In this document: positions 1 to 11,777 of the stretch, one piece after another
Layout: each line of letters opens with the position of its first letter
Numbering within the stretch: the stretch's first letter is position 1
Assembly (NCBI RefSeq): GCF_036855935.1
Contig: NZ_JASPFK010000001.1
Location: 407,501 to 471,500, forward strand
Length of the DNA: 64,000 nt
Source: Sphingomonas sp. LR60
Lineage (GTDB): Bacteria > Pseudomonadota > Alphaproteobacteria > Sphingomonadales > Sphingomonadaceae
Direction: 5' to 3'
Notes under the pieces: generated by a model
The model's input: only the letters and a program-made list of their open reading frames with translations
What the model was told of the DNA's origin: nothing
Database searches by the model: none
Program-made: the position numbers and the translations under genes

Positions 1-2658
<2,658 letters not shown>

Positions 2659-2782
2659 GCACACACCCCCAACAACAGCGTTGGATGCGGGTGATGACAT
2701 CCAGCCAGTAAATCAGTGCATCGATTTTGAACCAGATCCTCCCGGCCGCAAAACCGGGAAGAACTTATGTGCAGGCTCCATT

Positions 2783-2897
2783 GCCTGGTGGCCATAGCGT
2801 CGGTGAACCACCCGATCCCATCCCGAACTCGGCCGTGAAACCCCTCTGCGCCAATGGTACTATCGCTCAAGCGATGGAAGAGTAGGTCGCCGCCAGG
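2783..2897 (+). rRNA. rrf: 5S ribosomal RNA
   Basis: The ends pair (GCCTGG..CCAGGC) and the interior carries the diagnostic CCGATCCCATCCCGAACTCGG segment and the late AGTAGGTCGCCGCC stretch. It lies about 125 bp downstream of 23S and 50 bp upstream of tRNA-fMet, the normal rrn order. End points are good to about two bases. Confidence 0.96.
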
Positions 2898-2947
2898 CAT
2901 TGCAGCTCGCACATAAAAAGAACCCATTCACTCTCCCTACACCTCGG

Positions 2948-3024
<77 letters not shown>

Positions 3025-3035
3025 TCCATACCACA

Positions 3036-3068
3036 ACAGCCCCGCCTCGATAGAGACGGGGCTGTCGT
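3036..3068 (+). terminator. Terminator of the rRNA operon
   Basis: ACAGCCCCG (3036-3044) pairs perfectly with CGGGGCTGT (3057-3065) over a 12-nt loop, 11 nt after the CCA of tRNA-fMet. There is only a short T-poor tail, so it may work with Rho or as a processing end. The next 140 bp up to the S9 peptidase stop show nothing recognisable. Confidence 0.75.
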
Positions 3069-3205
3069 GCGTTAAGGGTGCATGCAGCACCAGCAAAACG
3101 CAACCAACTGCCGACAAACACACCACCAGCCATGGCGGTAACGCGCACGGCGTTTAAGGCCTGCCAATCTGGCTCTCGCGGCCCTGGTCTTATTCCATCT
3201 CGAGC

Positions 3206-5257
3206 TTACCGGACGCGCCCGGTACGATAGCGGTCGAACCACGCCAGGATTGCCGACGCCTTCGCCGCCGATTGCGACGGACGCGACGTGAAGCCGGCGT
3301 GGCTGGCGCCAGGCACCTTCACCAGCGCGGTCGGCACGCCGCGGATCTGGAGTGCAGCGTAATATTGCTCGGATTCGCTCACAGGCGTGCGATAATCCTC
3401 GCTGCCGACAACCACCAGCGTCGGCGTCTTCACGTTGCCGACGAGGCTGAGCGGTGAGCGGTTCCAATAACTCATCGGATCCTCCCACGGGAGCTTGGAG
3501 AACCAATAGCGCGAGGTGAACAGCGTCGCATCCATGGTCAGCGCCTCGCTGATCCAGTTGATGACCGGCTTTTGCGTAGCAGCCGCCCTGAAGCGATCGG
3601 TCTTGCCGACGATCCACGCCGTCAGCACGCCGCCGCCCGATCCGCCGGTGACGAAGAGATTGTCCGGGTCGGCGGTGCCGTCGGCGATCGCAGCATCTAC
3701 CGCCGCGATCAGATCGTCATAATCTGCAGACGGATAGTTCTTGTCGATCAGATTGGCGAACTCTGCGCCGTAAGAGGTAGAGCCGCGGGGATTGGTCCAC
3801 AGCACCGCATAGCCGGCCGCCGCATAAAGCTGTATGTCGGTGGCGAAGCTGGCGCCATAGGCGCTGTTCGGCCCACCATGTATCTCGAGGATCAGCGGCG
3901 CACGCGTGCCCGGCGCGAGGCCCGGCGGGGTCGCCAGCCAGGCGTCGATCGCGCGACCATCAGGCGCCTTCACTGCAATCTTCCGCACCGGGGCGAGCGC
4001 CTTGGCGGCGGTCATCACCGCATTGAGCTGCGTCAGCCGGCGCGATTTGCCGCTGCTCCATAGCCACACGTCGGCGGGGGCGGATGCATCGCCGCCGGTA
4101 TAGGCGATCGCCCCGTTCTTAGCGACCGAGAAGGCGCCGCCGGTATAAGGCCGGTCGAGCCCGCCGCCCTCGACATTGTCGATCAGCGGCTGGACGCGGC
4201 CGTCGAGCCCGATCCGCGCGATGTGGCGCTGGCCGTGATCGTCGTAGCTGGCGTACAGGCTGCGCCCGTCGGCGGCCCAGGTCGCGTCCTCGATCGCCCG
4301 ATCGAGCGGCGCGGTCAGCGAGCGCGGGTTCGCCGCGTTGCGATCACCTATGTAGAGTTGTGTGTTCTCATAGCTGCGGCGCTTGTCGTCGAATCCAAGC
4401 CAGGCAACGCGCGTGCCATCGGGCGCGACACGTGGCTGCGCATCGGGTCCGTCGCGGGTCGTCAATGTGCGTAGTGCACCGCTGTTTACGTCGACCGCAA
4501 TTACGTCGGAGTTCATCACCTGCCGTTCGGCCTCAGGTCCGCGGATCGCGGCGAAGACGATCTCCTGCCCGTCCGGCGTCCATGACAACGGACCGCCATC
4601 GTCGAACGCCCCGAACGTCAACTGTCGCGCCGCGCCGCCGTCGGCCGCGACGACGAATAGATGGTCGCGGCCTGGTTTGACGTAGCCGGGTTCGTCGTTG
4701 CGATAGTTCACGCGGTCGATGACAGTCAGCGGCGGCGCCCATTTCGCACCCTCGGGCTTGGCCGGCGCCTTGCCGAGCGCCGCCGCCTCGCCAGCGACGG
4801 TCGCGACATAGGCGAGGCGAGTGCCGTCCGGCGACCATGCGAGCGCCTGCGGATCGCCGGGGAAGCTGGTTACGCGCGCACTGGCACCGCTGGTGAGCCA
4901 GCGGACGAAGAGCTGCGATCCGTCACCGTCCCCCGCGACATAGGCGATGCGCGTGCCGTCCGGCGACCAGCGGGGGCTCGATCCTTGGGTGGCGAACGGC
5001 GACTGCTGTCCGCTCGCCACGTCGATCAGCCACAGCGAGGATTGCATCCGGTCGGACATGATGTCGGCTGAGCGGCGGACATAGACGATCGTGCGCCCGT
5101 CGGGGCTGATCTGCGGTTCGGCAGCGATCGACAGGCCGAAGAGGTCGCCGCCGGTGAAGCCGCGGCTCGGGGCATCGGCAGGGGCGGCGTTGGGCTGCTG
5201 CTGAGCGGCGCTGACGGGGGCCGCGGCGACCAAGGCGAGGGCGAGGGACAGACGCAA
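3206..5257 (-). CDS. S9 family serine peptidase (prolyl oligopeptidase / acylaminoacyl-peptidase type), secreted
   Basis: A 683-residue serine peptidase that would cleave oligopeptides in the periplasm. The N-terminus RLSLALALVAAAPVSA is a signal peptide. Residues about 30-400 form a beta-propeller with PD40-type blades (repeated SPDGTR-like motifs). The C-terminal alpha/beta-hydrolase has the triad Ser540 (GGSGGG), Asp621 (SEDYR) and His653 (ASHAG). The reading frame stays open far upstream but only as a shadow of the amidohydrolase. I place the start at a TTG with GGAG 8 nt upstream, directly before the signal peptide and 23 nt after the amidohydrolase stop, which implies an operon. The exact substrate cannot be told from sequence. 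Confidence 0.93.
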   Translation of the reverse strand: MRLSLALALVAAAPVSAAQQQPNAAPADAPSRGFTGGDLFGLSIAAEPQISPDGRTIVYVRRSADIMSDRMQSSLWLIDVASGQQSPFATQGSSPRWSPDGTRIAYVAGDGDGSQLFVRWLTSGASARVTSFPGDPQALAWSPDGTRLAYVATVAGEAAALGKAPAKPEGAKWAPPLTVIDRVNYRNDEPGYVKPGRDHLFVVAADGGAARQLTFGAFDDGGPLSWTPDGQEIVFAAIRGPEAERQVMNSDVIAVDVNSGALRTLTTRDGPDAQPRVAPDGTRVAWLGFDDKRRSYENTQLYIGDRNAANPRSLTAPLDRAIEDATWAADGRSLYASYDDHGQRHIARIGLDGRVQPLIDNVEGGGLDRPYTGGAFSVAKNGAIAYTGGDASAPADVWLWSSGKSRRLTQLNAVMTAAKALAPVRKIAVKAPDGRAIDAWLATPPGLAPGTRAPLILEIHGGPNSAYGASFATDIQLYAAAGYAVLWTNPRGSTSYGAEFANLIDKNYPSADYDDLIAAVDAAIADGTADPDNLFVTGGSGGGVLTAWIVGKTDRFRAAATQKPVINWISEALTMDATLFTSRYWFSKLPWEDPMSYWNRSPLSLVGNVKTPTLVVVGSEDYRTPVSESEQYYAALQIRGVPTALVKVPGASHAGFTSRPSQSAAKASAILAWFDRYRTGRVR

Positions 5258-5280
5258 GGATGATACTCCAGGAAAAGCTG

Positions 5281-6585
5281 TCAGTTCGTGGTCTTCACGA
5301 TCGTGCCGCGGTGCATGACGAAGTCGACGTGCTCCAGTCGGGTGACGTCGTCCAGGGGCGAACCGCGCACAGCGATGATATCGGCCGTCTTGCCCGGCGC
5401 GAGCATCCCGACATCGTCGCGACCGAGCAGGGCCGCGGCCCCGGTGGTCGCGGCGGCGATCGCCTGTGCCGGCGTCAGTCCGTTCTTGACCAGCAGCGCG
5501 AACTCGGTGGCATTGTCGCCGTGCGTCGACACTCCCGTGTCGGTGCCGAAAGCGACCTTCACCCCGGCGGCATAAGCGCGGCGGTGGCTGGCGGCCATCG
5601 CTGCGGCGGCCTGCTCCGCCTTGGCGATCGTGGCGGGGGGCAGCGCTCCGCCGCGCGCCTGCGCCAGCGCGGCGACCGGCGCAATCTCGGTGGGTACCAG
5701 ATACGCGCCCTTTGTCTTGAACAGCCGGATCGTGTCGTCGTCGAGGAAGGTGCCATGCTCGATCGAGTCGACCCCCGCCTCCAGCGCCGCCTTCGTGCCC
5801 TCGGCGGCATGGCTGTGCGCGGCGACCTTGCGGCCCAGCGCGTGCGCGGTATCGATGATCGCGCGCATTTCCTCGGGCGTCATCGCACGGCCCAACCCAC
5901 CGCTGACGTTCGATAACACACCGCCGGTTGCGGCGAACTTGATGACCTTCGCCCCGAGCCCGACCTGCGCGCGGACCGCGCGGCGGCAGTCGTCGGGGCC
6001 GTCGCACAAATTGACCTCGTGCGCGTGGACCGCATCGGCAAATTCCTCCGCCAGTCCGTTGCCGCCATCGCCATGCCCGCCGGTGACCGAAATCATCTCG
6101 CCGGCGTTGGTGATCGTCGGTCCGTCTACGGTCCCCGCGTCGATCGCGTCACGCAGCGCGCGGATGCCCCGCGGGTCACCACCCAGATCGCGCACCGAGG
6201 TGAAGCCCGCGTTGAGCGTCGTGCGGGCATTGGCGACCGCGGTCATCTCGTCGTCGAAGCGATCGCGGGTGAGTGCGCCGAGCCGCGCCTTCATCGGATC
6301 GCCGCCGATCCCCCACAAGTGGACGTGCATGTCGACCAGTCCCGGCAGAACGAAGGCGTTGCGCAGATCCACCAGCCGCGCGCCATTCTCTGGCGCCACG
6401 AAGCCGTCGCGCAGCTCGGCGACCTTGCCGTCCCGCACCACGATCGTCGTTGCGCCGCGCGGCGCCTGGCCGGGACGATCGAGCAACGCGCCTGCCTGGA
6501 TATACACCGGCGCGGCCTGCTGTTGTTGCGCCGCGGCCGGCACCGCTACTGCGGCGGCGAGGCCGACGATCAATGCCTTTAACAT
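5281..6585 (-). CDS. Secreted metal-dependent amidohydrolase (imidazolonepropionase-like)
   Basis: A 434-residue member of the amidohydrolase superfamily. A signal peptide (LIVGLAAAVAVPAAAQ) is followed by a TIM-barrel hydrolase. The metal-site motifs are visible: HVH in GLVDMHVHLWG, then K in KFAATGG (possible carboxylated lysine), H in AHSHAAEG, H in IEHGT and D in FGTDTG. Related proteins are often Xaa-Pro or other dipeptidases, which fits co-transcription with the S9 peptidase just downstream, so the pair may finish peptide breakdown in the periplasm. The ATG at 6585 has GGGGAG upstream; an earlier in-frame ATG would place a charged tail before the signal peptide and is less likely. Confidence 0.9.
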   Translation of the reverse strand: MLKALIVGLAAAVAVPAAAQQQQAAPVYIQAGALLDRPGQAPRGATTIVVRDGKVAELRDGFVAPENGARLVDLRNAFVLPGLVDMHVHLWGIGGDPMKARLGALTRDRFDDEMTAVANARTTLNAGFTSVRDLGGDPRGIRALRDAIDAGTVDGPTITNAGEMISVTGGHGDGGNGLAEEFADAVHAHEVNLCDGPDDCRRAVRAQVGLGAKVIKFAATGGVLSNVSGGLGRAMTPEEMRAIIDTAHALGRKVAAHSHAAEGTKAALEAGVDSIEHGTFLDDDTIRLFKTKGAYLVPTEIAPVAALAQARGGALPPATIAKAEQAAAAMAASHRRAYAAGVKVAFGTDTGVSTHGDNATEFALLVKNGLTPAQAIAAATTGAAALLGRDDVGMLAPGKTADIIAVRGSPLDDVTRLEHVDFVMHRGTIVKTTN

Positions 6586-6702
6586 TTGCTGCTCCCCGTT
6601 GCCGGCATCGTTGCGGACAAGCCGCATCAAGGCAAGCGGATTGCAAGGGCCTCGCCTATCCCGAAGCGAGCAGTCGGTTAAGCAATCAAATATCGCGGGG
6701 GA

Positions 6703-7509
6703 TCAGGCCTTTGTCGTCGCCAGATGATGCAGGACGATCCCTGACGTCGTCGCGACGTTCAGCGAGTCGAAGTCCGCCGCCATCGCAATGCGCAGGCTGT
6801 GGCTCCGTTCGATCAGCTCGTAGGAAAGGCCGGGGCCTTCCGCGCCGAGCAGCATCGCGTTGCGTCGCGCCGGACGCCAGTCGCTGAGCAGCGTCGTGCC
6901 GGCGGGACTGAGTGATACTGGTGCGAAGGCGTGGCGATCGAGCAACGCGAGCACATCCTCGCCTTGCGCGAGCCGTGCAGTGGGCACGAGCAACGTGGCA
7001 CCGACCGACACCCGGATCGCCTTGCGGTACAGCGGATCACAGCAGTCCGCGTCGAGCAACACGGCCGCAACGCCAAACGCCGCCGCATTGCGGAAGATGC
7101 CGCCGATATTGTCGTGATTGGCGATGCCGGAGAGCACCAGCACGTCAGCGTCACCGTCCAATCGTGCCAGCAGCGTGTCGGCATCGGGGATGGCCGATCG
7201 GCTGCCGATCGCCAGGATCCCGCGATGCATCGCAAAGCCGGCGATCGCGTCGAGCACCGTCTGATCGGCGACGAAGACCGGCACATCGTCCGGCAGCCGG
7301 GCGAGCAATGTGCCGAGCGCCTCGACCCGCTTCGCCGCGATGAGCAGCGAGTGTGGGCGAAACAGCGTACTGCCAATCAGTTTCTCGACGACGACCTTGC
7401 CTTCGGCGACGAACAGTCCGGCCCTCCCGACGAGATCGCGTTCGCGGATGTCGCGATAGGGCTCGATCCGGGGATCGTCCGCGTCGTGGATGTCGATGAG
7501 CAGCGGCAT
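6703..7509 (-). CDS. SpoU/TrmH-family RNA 2'-O-methyltransferase
   Basis: A 268-residue SPOUT methyltransferase that would use SAM to methylate a ribose 2'-OH of tRNA or rRNA. The three knot motifs are present: IANHDNIGGIFRNAAAFG (motif 1, with catalytic Asn and Arg), MLLGAEGPGLS (motif 2) and LNVATTSGIVLHHL (motif 3). An N-terminal substrate-binding region of about 110 residues (GRAGLFVAEGKVVVEKLI) resembles RlmB/TrmH relatives. Which RNA and nucleotide are modified cannot be judged. It stands alone between the amidohydrolase and the FKBP gene on the same strand. Confidence 0.9.
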   Translation of the reverse strand: MPLLIDIHDADDPRIEPYRDIRERDLVGRAGLFVAEGKVVVEKLIGSTLFRPHSLLIAAKRVEALGTLLARLPDDVPVFVADQTVLDAIAGFAMHRGILAIGSRSAIPDADTLLARLDGDADVLVLSGIANHDNIGGIFRNAAAFGVAAVLLDADCCDPLYRKAIRVSVGATLLVPTARLAQGEDVLALLDRHAFAPVSLSPAGTTLLSDWRPARRNAMLLGAEGPGLSYELIERSHSLRIAMAADFDSLNVATTSGIVLHHLATTKA

Positions 7510-7552
7510 AGGCGGCTTGGGGGGGCTCGTCGTCCGACCGGAGGTCCCGGCC

Positions 7553-8149
7553 TTAAGGCTGGGGCGGCATGTCTTGGCGCGGCGTGGTGTCGCCGGCTTG
7601 CGTGCGGTTCATGCTTTCCACCTCGGCAGCCGTCTTGAAGTCGAGCAACTCCACCTGGAACACCAGGTCGGCGTTGGCGGGGATCGGTCCCGACGCTTGG
7701 GCGCCATATCCAAGAGCCGCGGGGATGCAGAAGCGCGATATGCCGCCGCGCGCCATCGTCTGCAGGCCTTGCGAAAACCCCGGAATCACGCCGTCGACTG
7801 GCAGGGGCGATCGCATCCCCTGATCGAAGACCACGCCGGTCTGCCCGAGATAGCCGATATAGTTCACGAGCACGACATCTCCGGCGGTCGGCTTCGCACC
7901 GGTACCGGCGCGGAGCATGGTCGAGCCCAGACCGGTCGCCGCCGTCGTCGAGCACAGCCGCTGTCCTGCCGGAACGACGGGGTTCAGCGGCAAGGGGATG
8001 ATCGCATTGTCGGTTCGGACGGAAGTCGTTGCCGCGGCTTGGGGTTTTTTCTGCGGCGACGTTGCCGCTCCGGCGAGCGTCGGTGCAGCGAGCACGGGGA
8101 GGATCGCTGCGAGGAAAAGGCGGGACGCGCGGCGCGAACGGAATGACAT
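7553..8149 (-). CDS. FKBP-type peptidyl-prolyl cis-trans isomerase, exported
   Basis: A 198-residue foldase for periplasmic proteins. The signal sequence RASRLFLAAILPVLAAPTLAGA is followed by a low-complexity linker and a C-terminal FKBP domain recognised by VLVNYIGYLGQTGVVFDQG, PVDGVIPGFSQGLQTMARGG and IPAALGYGAQASGPIPANADLVFQVELLD. The chosen ATG starts just before the signal peptide; the frame stays open upstream but would then run into psd. No good Shine-Dalgarno is visible, so translation may be coupled to psd, which ends 58 nt upstream. Confidence 0.9.
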   Translation of the reverse strand: MSFRSRRASRLFLAAILPVLAAPTLAGAATSPQKKPQAAATTSVRTDNAIIPLPLNPVVPAGQRLCSTTAATGLGSTMLRAGTGAKPTAGDVVLVNYIGYLGQTGVVFDQGMRSPLPVDGVIPGFSQGLQTMARGGISRFCIPAALGYGAQASGPIPANADLVFQVELLDFKTAAEVESMNRTQAGDTTPRQDMPPQP

Positions 8150-8207
8150 GCCGTCGCTATAGGCAAGGCGGGCGGCTGGCGCCACGCCGTTCATTGCGCC
8201 GTGCGGA

Positions 8208-9059
8208 TCAAGCGTGACGATGCCCCATCGTCTCACCCAGCCGCACCTTCCGCTCGGGATGCCAGGCTTCGTTGAACGCGATCGCTTCCCTTTTCCAGAG
8301 CATCACGACGGTCGATCCGAGCAGGAAGCGACCCATTTCATCGCCCTTTTTCAGCACGATATTGTCATCATCATACGTCCATTCGGACGGCCGATTGGTG
8401 CGCTGCGGATTGACCACGCCGTACCAGACGGTCGCCATGCTGCCCACGATCGTGGCGCCGACCAAGACCATGACGAACGGGCCATGTTCCGCTGACTCGA
8501 AGACGCAGACCACCCGCTCGTTGCGCGCGAACAGGTTCGGGACGCCGCGCGCGGTGACCGGGTTCACCGAAAAGAGCTTCCCCGGCACGTAGATCATGCG
8601 GGTCAACCGGCCGTCGCATGGCATATGCAGGCGGTGGTAATCGCTTGGCGACAAATAGAGATTTGCAAAGCTGCCATGGCGGAATTGCGCGGCAAGCGCG
8701 GCATCGCCGCCCACCAATTGCGTGGTGGTGAAGCGATGGCCCTTGGCTTGCAGCATATGATGATCGTCGATCGCGCCCAACTGGCTGATCGTGCCGTCGA
8801 CGGGGCAGACGAAGTCGGCGCTCGCGATCGGGCGCAGGCCGGGCTTGAGCGGGCGGGTGAAGAAGTCGTTGAAAGTCTTGTAGTTGGCGATGTCCGGTTC
8901 GGCGGCTTCGCTCATGTCGACGGCGTAGCGGGCGGCGAACCAGCGGATCAGCCGCGTCGTCGCCATGCCGCCCTGCGCGCGCGCCACCCGACCCGCCAAG
9001 GTAGTAAGGCGCTGTTTCGGCAATAGATATTGAAGCAGAACCTTCAGGCGATCAGACAT
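8208..9059 (-). CDS. psd: Phosphatidylserine decarboxylase proenzyme
   Basis: Converts phosphatidylserine to phosphatidylethanolamine in the inner membrane, the last step of PE synthesis. The 283-residue protein has the class I signature: FNDFFTRPLKPGLRPI, DGTISQLG, YHRLHMPCDG and the self-cleavage site LGST, whose Ser249 becomes the pyruvoyl cofactor of the alpha chain. Length is normal for proteobacterial Psd. No phosphatidylserine synthase gene (pssA) lies beside it, unlike in many alphaproteobacteria. Confidence 0.97.
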   Translation of the reverse strand: MSDRLKVLLQYLLPKQRLTTLAGRVARAQGGMATTRLIRWFAARYAVDMSEAAEPDIANYKTFNDFFTRPLKPGLRPIASADFVCPVDGTISQLGAIDDHHMLQAKGHRFTTTQLVGGDAALAAQFRHGSFANLYLSPSDYHRLHMPCDGRLTRMIYVPGKLFSVNPVTARGVPNLFARNERVVCVFESAEHGPFVMVLVGATIVGSMATVWYGVVNPQRTNRPSEWTYDDDNIVLKKGDEMGRFLLGSTVVMLWKREAIAFNEAWHPERKVRLGETMGHRHA

Positions 9060-9115
9060 TTGTACCTCGACGCGTCACTGTAGGGGCATCGCGGTGGGTG
9101 TCGACCTTCATCGCG

Positions 9116-9478
9116 TCAACGTTGATATCGCAGGGTTTTATCGAAACCATCGTTGGCCTTGGTCATCTTGGCGATCTTGCGAAGCTGCGCGCGGACGCTC
9201 CGCTCGAAACGACGATCGTCGTTGATGCCGGTTATCCGATATTCCTCCTGCCCGAGCAGCAGCTTGATCTGCGCGGCGAACGCGGCTGAATCGCCAGCAT
9301 TTCCACCGCTTAGCAACGCGCGGCAGACCCATTCCTCGGCCGCCGCATCGTCGTAATCGCCCTGCGCCTCATAGCCGCGCCGGTCCGCCGCGGCCTGATC
9401 GAGGCGGGCGGCAGCGGCGCGGCGTTCGAGCCACGTGCGGACGAGTTCCGGGTTCCATGGTGGCGGGGTAACGGTCAT
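9116..9478 (-). CDS. Conserved hypothetical protein
   Basis: 120 residues, acidic and alanine-rich, mostly predicted helix, with no signal peptide or membrane span and no motif I recognise. The ATG at 9478 has AAGGA seven nt upstream and is preferred to an ATG 21 nt earlier. It lies between psd (57 nt downstream) and the DUF1206 gene (32 nt upstream), all on the minus strand, so it may belong to the same transcript. Function unknown. Confidence 0.7.
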   Translation of the reverse strand: MTVTPPPWNPELVRTWLERRAAAARLDQAAADRRGYEAQGDYDDAAAEEWVCRALLSGGNAGDSAAFAAQIKLLLGQEEYRITGINDDRRFERSVRAQLRKIAKMTKANDGFDKTLRYQR

Positions 9479-9510
9479 CGGTGCATCCTTGCCGCCCAAA
9501 ATACCGGCCT

Positions 9511-10299
9511 CTATCGCCAGCTGGTCGCGCGCCGTATCGCGCCATCGACCGGAACGTCGTGCAATTGCCGGTAGCGTGCCTCAACGAGGCTAAACAGGCC
9601 GAAGGCGAACAGGCCGACGCCGACGATCAGGTCGAATGGGTTGGTCAGCCACGACAGCACCCGCGCCATGCCGCCGGCCTGACTTGCCTGTTCCTCGATC
9701 CCGGCGCGTGCGAGCAGATAGCCGCTGATGAGGAACACGAGACCGCGTGCCGCATAGCCGGCGCGGCCGCTCCATTGCACCCATTGCTGTCGCGCGATTG
9801 CGGGAGCGAGATAGCGCAGGAACGAGCCCTTCACCGCCTTGGCGAGCTGGACCACGCCCAGCACGCAGAGCACGGCGGCACCGATCAGCACCAGCGCCCA
9901 TCCGCCGGGTAGCTGCATGGCGGTGCGGGCGCTTTCCTGCGTGCCGTCGCCGGACAAGGCCGCGCCGCGCATCAATTGGACCGACTGCCACGCGAGCAGC
10001 AGATGGATCGCGCCGCTCACCCCGGCGCCGACGCGTTCCAGCATCCCCTTGCGGTCGGCACCGTGGCGCTCGATGTCGAGCGCGGCATCCGCCAGACGCC
10101 AGATGCCATAAGCGGTCAATCCAGCGGCGATGACGCCGAGCAGGACCTGCCCGCCACCTTGGCCGAGATATTCGATCGCCCCGCTGGGATCCTCGGCTCT
10201 CCCGGTTCGCAGGATCAGCAGAGCGATGACGATGTAGAGCAGGCCACGCGTCGCGAAGCCGATGCGGGTCAAGGCCGTCAGGCGCGAGTTGGCGTTCAT
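9511..10299 (-). CDS. DUF1206 integral membrane protein
   Basis: 262 residues with about six hydrophobic helices arranged as three repeats, each with an aromatic/Arg-Gly start (IGFATRGLLYIVIALLIL, AGVSGAIHLLLAWQSVQL, GRAGYAARGLVFLISGYLLA). This repeat pattern is that of DUF1206. Members are inner-membrane proteins of unknown function. GGGAG precedes the ATG. The next gene upstream, lacI-type, ends 80 bp away. Confidence 0.85.
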   Translation of the reverse strand: MNANSRLTALTRIGFATRGLLYIVIALLILRTGRAEDPSGAIEYLGQGGGQVLLGVIAAGLTAYGIWRLADAALDIERHGADRKGMLERVGAGVSGAIHLLLAWQSVQLMRGAALSGDGTQESARTAMQLPGGWALVLIGAAVLCVLGVVQLAKAVKGSFLRYLAPAIARQQWVQWSGRAGYAARGLVFLISGYLLARAGIEEQASQAGGMARVLSWLTNPFDLIVGVGLFAFGLFSLVEARYRQLHDVPVDGAIRRATSWR

Positions 10300-10379
10300 G
10301 CGATCTCCCTTTTATGTCGGGAGAACAACGACCAGCCGCCGTCGTTCCAGTATTGCAACGGCTTGGCGGCGATTGCCAC

Positions 10380-11417
10380 CTACGCTGAGCGGGCCGGCGA
10401 AGCGGTAGAGTCGCGCTCGATCAGCATGTGGCCCAGCACTCGCGCGCGCTCACCGACGGGGAGCGGCGCGCCGGCGCGCATCTCGCGGATCAGCAATTGC
10501 AGCGCCTCCGCGGCGAGTTGCTGGACGGGCTGGCGGATTGTGGTGAGCGGCGGCCATAGGGTAATCGCCGCGGTCGTGTCGTCGAACCCGGTGACCGTCA
10601 GGTCGCCCGGCACGTCGAGGTGCCGGCGGTGGGCGACCGACACGATCGCCGCCGCCATGTCGTCGTTGCTCGCGAAGATCGCGGTCGGCGGCGCCGGGCC
10701 GTCGAGCAATCGTTCCCCGGCAAGGAGCCCGGACGCGTAGCTGAAATCGCCCTGCGCGATTTGAGCCTCCACGCCATCCACCGCATCGATCGCCGCGTGG
10801 AAGCCATCGAGGCGGGCGGTGCTGGCCTGCTGGTCGGTGTTGCCGACGACGAACCCCAGTCGGCGATGCCCCATGCCGATCAGATGGCGGGTCATGTCAT
10901 AGGCGGCCTGACGATCGTCGATCCCGACCGAGATCGCGTCGGCGGCGCGCGCGCCGACCAGGGCGACAGGCACCCGCGCATCGTGCAACATCGTGCGGAC
11001 GCTCGCGATCTCGCCCAGCGGCGGCGCGAGAATCACCCCGCCGACCCCGGCGCCGAGCAAGCGGTCGATCGCCTCGGGCGAGGGCGCACCGCCGTTTTCG
11101 CCTTTCAGAAGGATCAACTGCGCGGCGCGGCTCGACGCCTCTTCGAAGACCCCGGCGAGGAAGTCGCTCATGAACGCGGCGCTGGGGTTGGAATAGATCA
11201 CGCCGATGCGGATCTCGCGCGAGGTGACGAGGCTGCGCGCCATGAGATTGGGCGTGTAGTTTAGCGCCTTGATCGCCTCGTTGATGATCGCGCGCGTCCC
11301 CTCGCGCACCCCGGCATCGCCGTTGATGACGCGCGACACCGACATCGGCGAAACGCCGGCATGTTTGGCCACGTCGATGATCGTGACGCCGCGACGTCGC
11401 CGGGTGGATTGGGTCAA
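10380..11417 (-). CDS. LacI-family transcriptional regulator (probable xylan/xyloside regulator)
   Basis: A 345-residue repressor. Residues 11-60 form the LacI helix-turn-helix and hinge (TIIDVAKHAGVSPMSVSRVIN...LNYTPNLMARSL), followed by a periplasmic-binding-protein-like sugar domain (IGVIYSNPSAAFMSDFLAGVFEEA, FASNDDMAAAIV, VTGFDDTTAA). It starts at TTG with AGGGA upstream. It is transcribed away from an MFS/GH43 operon, and the perfect palindrome GGTAACGTTACC at 11748-11759 in front of that operon is the expected kind of LacI-family operator. Control of the two genes is inferred; the inducer is probably xylose or a xylo-oligosaccharide. Confidence 0.92.
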   Translation of the reverse strand: MTQSTRRRRGVTIIDVAKHAGVSPMSVSRVINGDAGVREGTRAIINEAIKALNYTPNLMARSLVTSREIRIGVIYSNPSAAFMSDFLAGVFEEASSRAAQLILLKGENGGAPSPEAIDRLLGAGVGGVILAPPLGEIASVRTMLHDARVPVALVGARAADAISVGIDDRQAAYDMTRHLIGMGHRRLGFVVGNTDQQASTARLDGFHAAIDAVDGVEAQIAQGDFSYASGLLAGERLLDGPAPPTAIFASNDDMAAAIVSVAHRRHLDVPGDLTVTGFDDTTAAITLWPPLTTIRQPVQQLAAEALQLLIREMRAGAPLPVGERARVLGHMLIERDSTASPARSA

Positions 11418-11551
11418 GCGCTTCCCTGAGCTGACGGCGATGGCCGTGGATCGAAGGAGGGACGTGCCTCGCTGCGTTGTGGATCGTCAATATGCAAGTT
11501 GCCGGGATCGGGTTTGACGTTCGACGCAAAGGCGGGGAGACGTTTAGCCGA

Positions 11552-11656
11552 TAACTCCCTCCCCTTCAGGGGAGGGTCGGGGTGGGGCCGTGTCTCATGG
11601 AGACCAGCGCTTGAGACTTCCCCCACCCCAACCCCTCCCCTGAAGGGGAGGGGCTT
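11552..11656. repeat. Interspersed palindromic repeat, family A (copy 1)
   Basis: Two arms of about 36 bp (11552-11587 and 11621-11656), near-perfect reverse complements, flank a 33-bp loop. Each arm contains the shorter palindrome CCCCTTCAGGGG followed by a G-rich run ending GGGGTGGGG. The same plan recurs at 44780-44891. It probably folds into a strong hairpin on either strand. Confidence 0.9.
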
Positions 11657-11747
11657 AAGTGAAGGAGGGGAATAACGGTGATCGTTGAATGCGGATTGCC
11701 ATTGCTGCCCCTTGCGCTCACGCGGCGATGACGCCTACCACAGCGTT

Positions 11748-11759
11748 GGTAACGTTACC
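11748..11759. promoter_or_regulatory. LacI-family operator
   Basis: GGTAACGTTACC is a perfect 12-bp palindrome with the central CG step typical of LacI/GalR-family operators. It lies 18 bp upstream of the MFS start codon, in the divergent region of the LacI-type gene, well placed to block transcription or early elongation. Confidence 0.75.
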
Positions 11760-11777
11760 TTGGGCGGGGGAAGCGGG

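Larger units (their letters stand above)
11418..11777. other. Divergent intergenic region with palindromic repeat and operator
   Basis: This gene-free stretch holds a long interspersed palindrome (11552-11656) close to the LacI gene and the LacI-type operator (11748-11759) close to the MFS start. The frame of the MFS gene is open back to 11685, but that part crosses the operator and has no protein-like character. Confidence 0.7.
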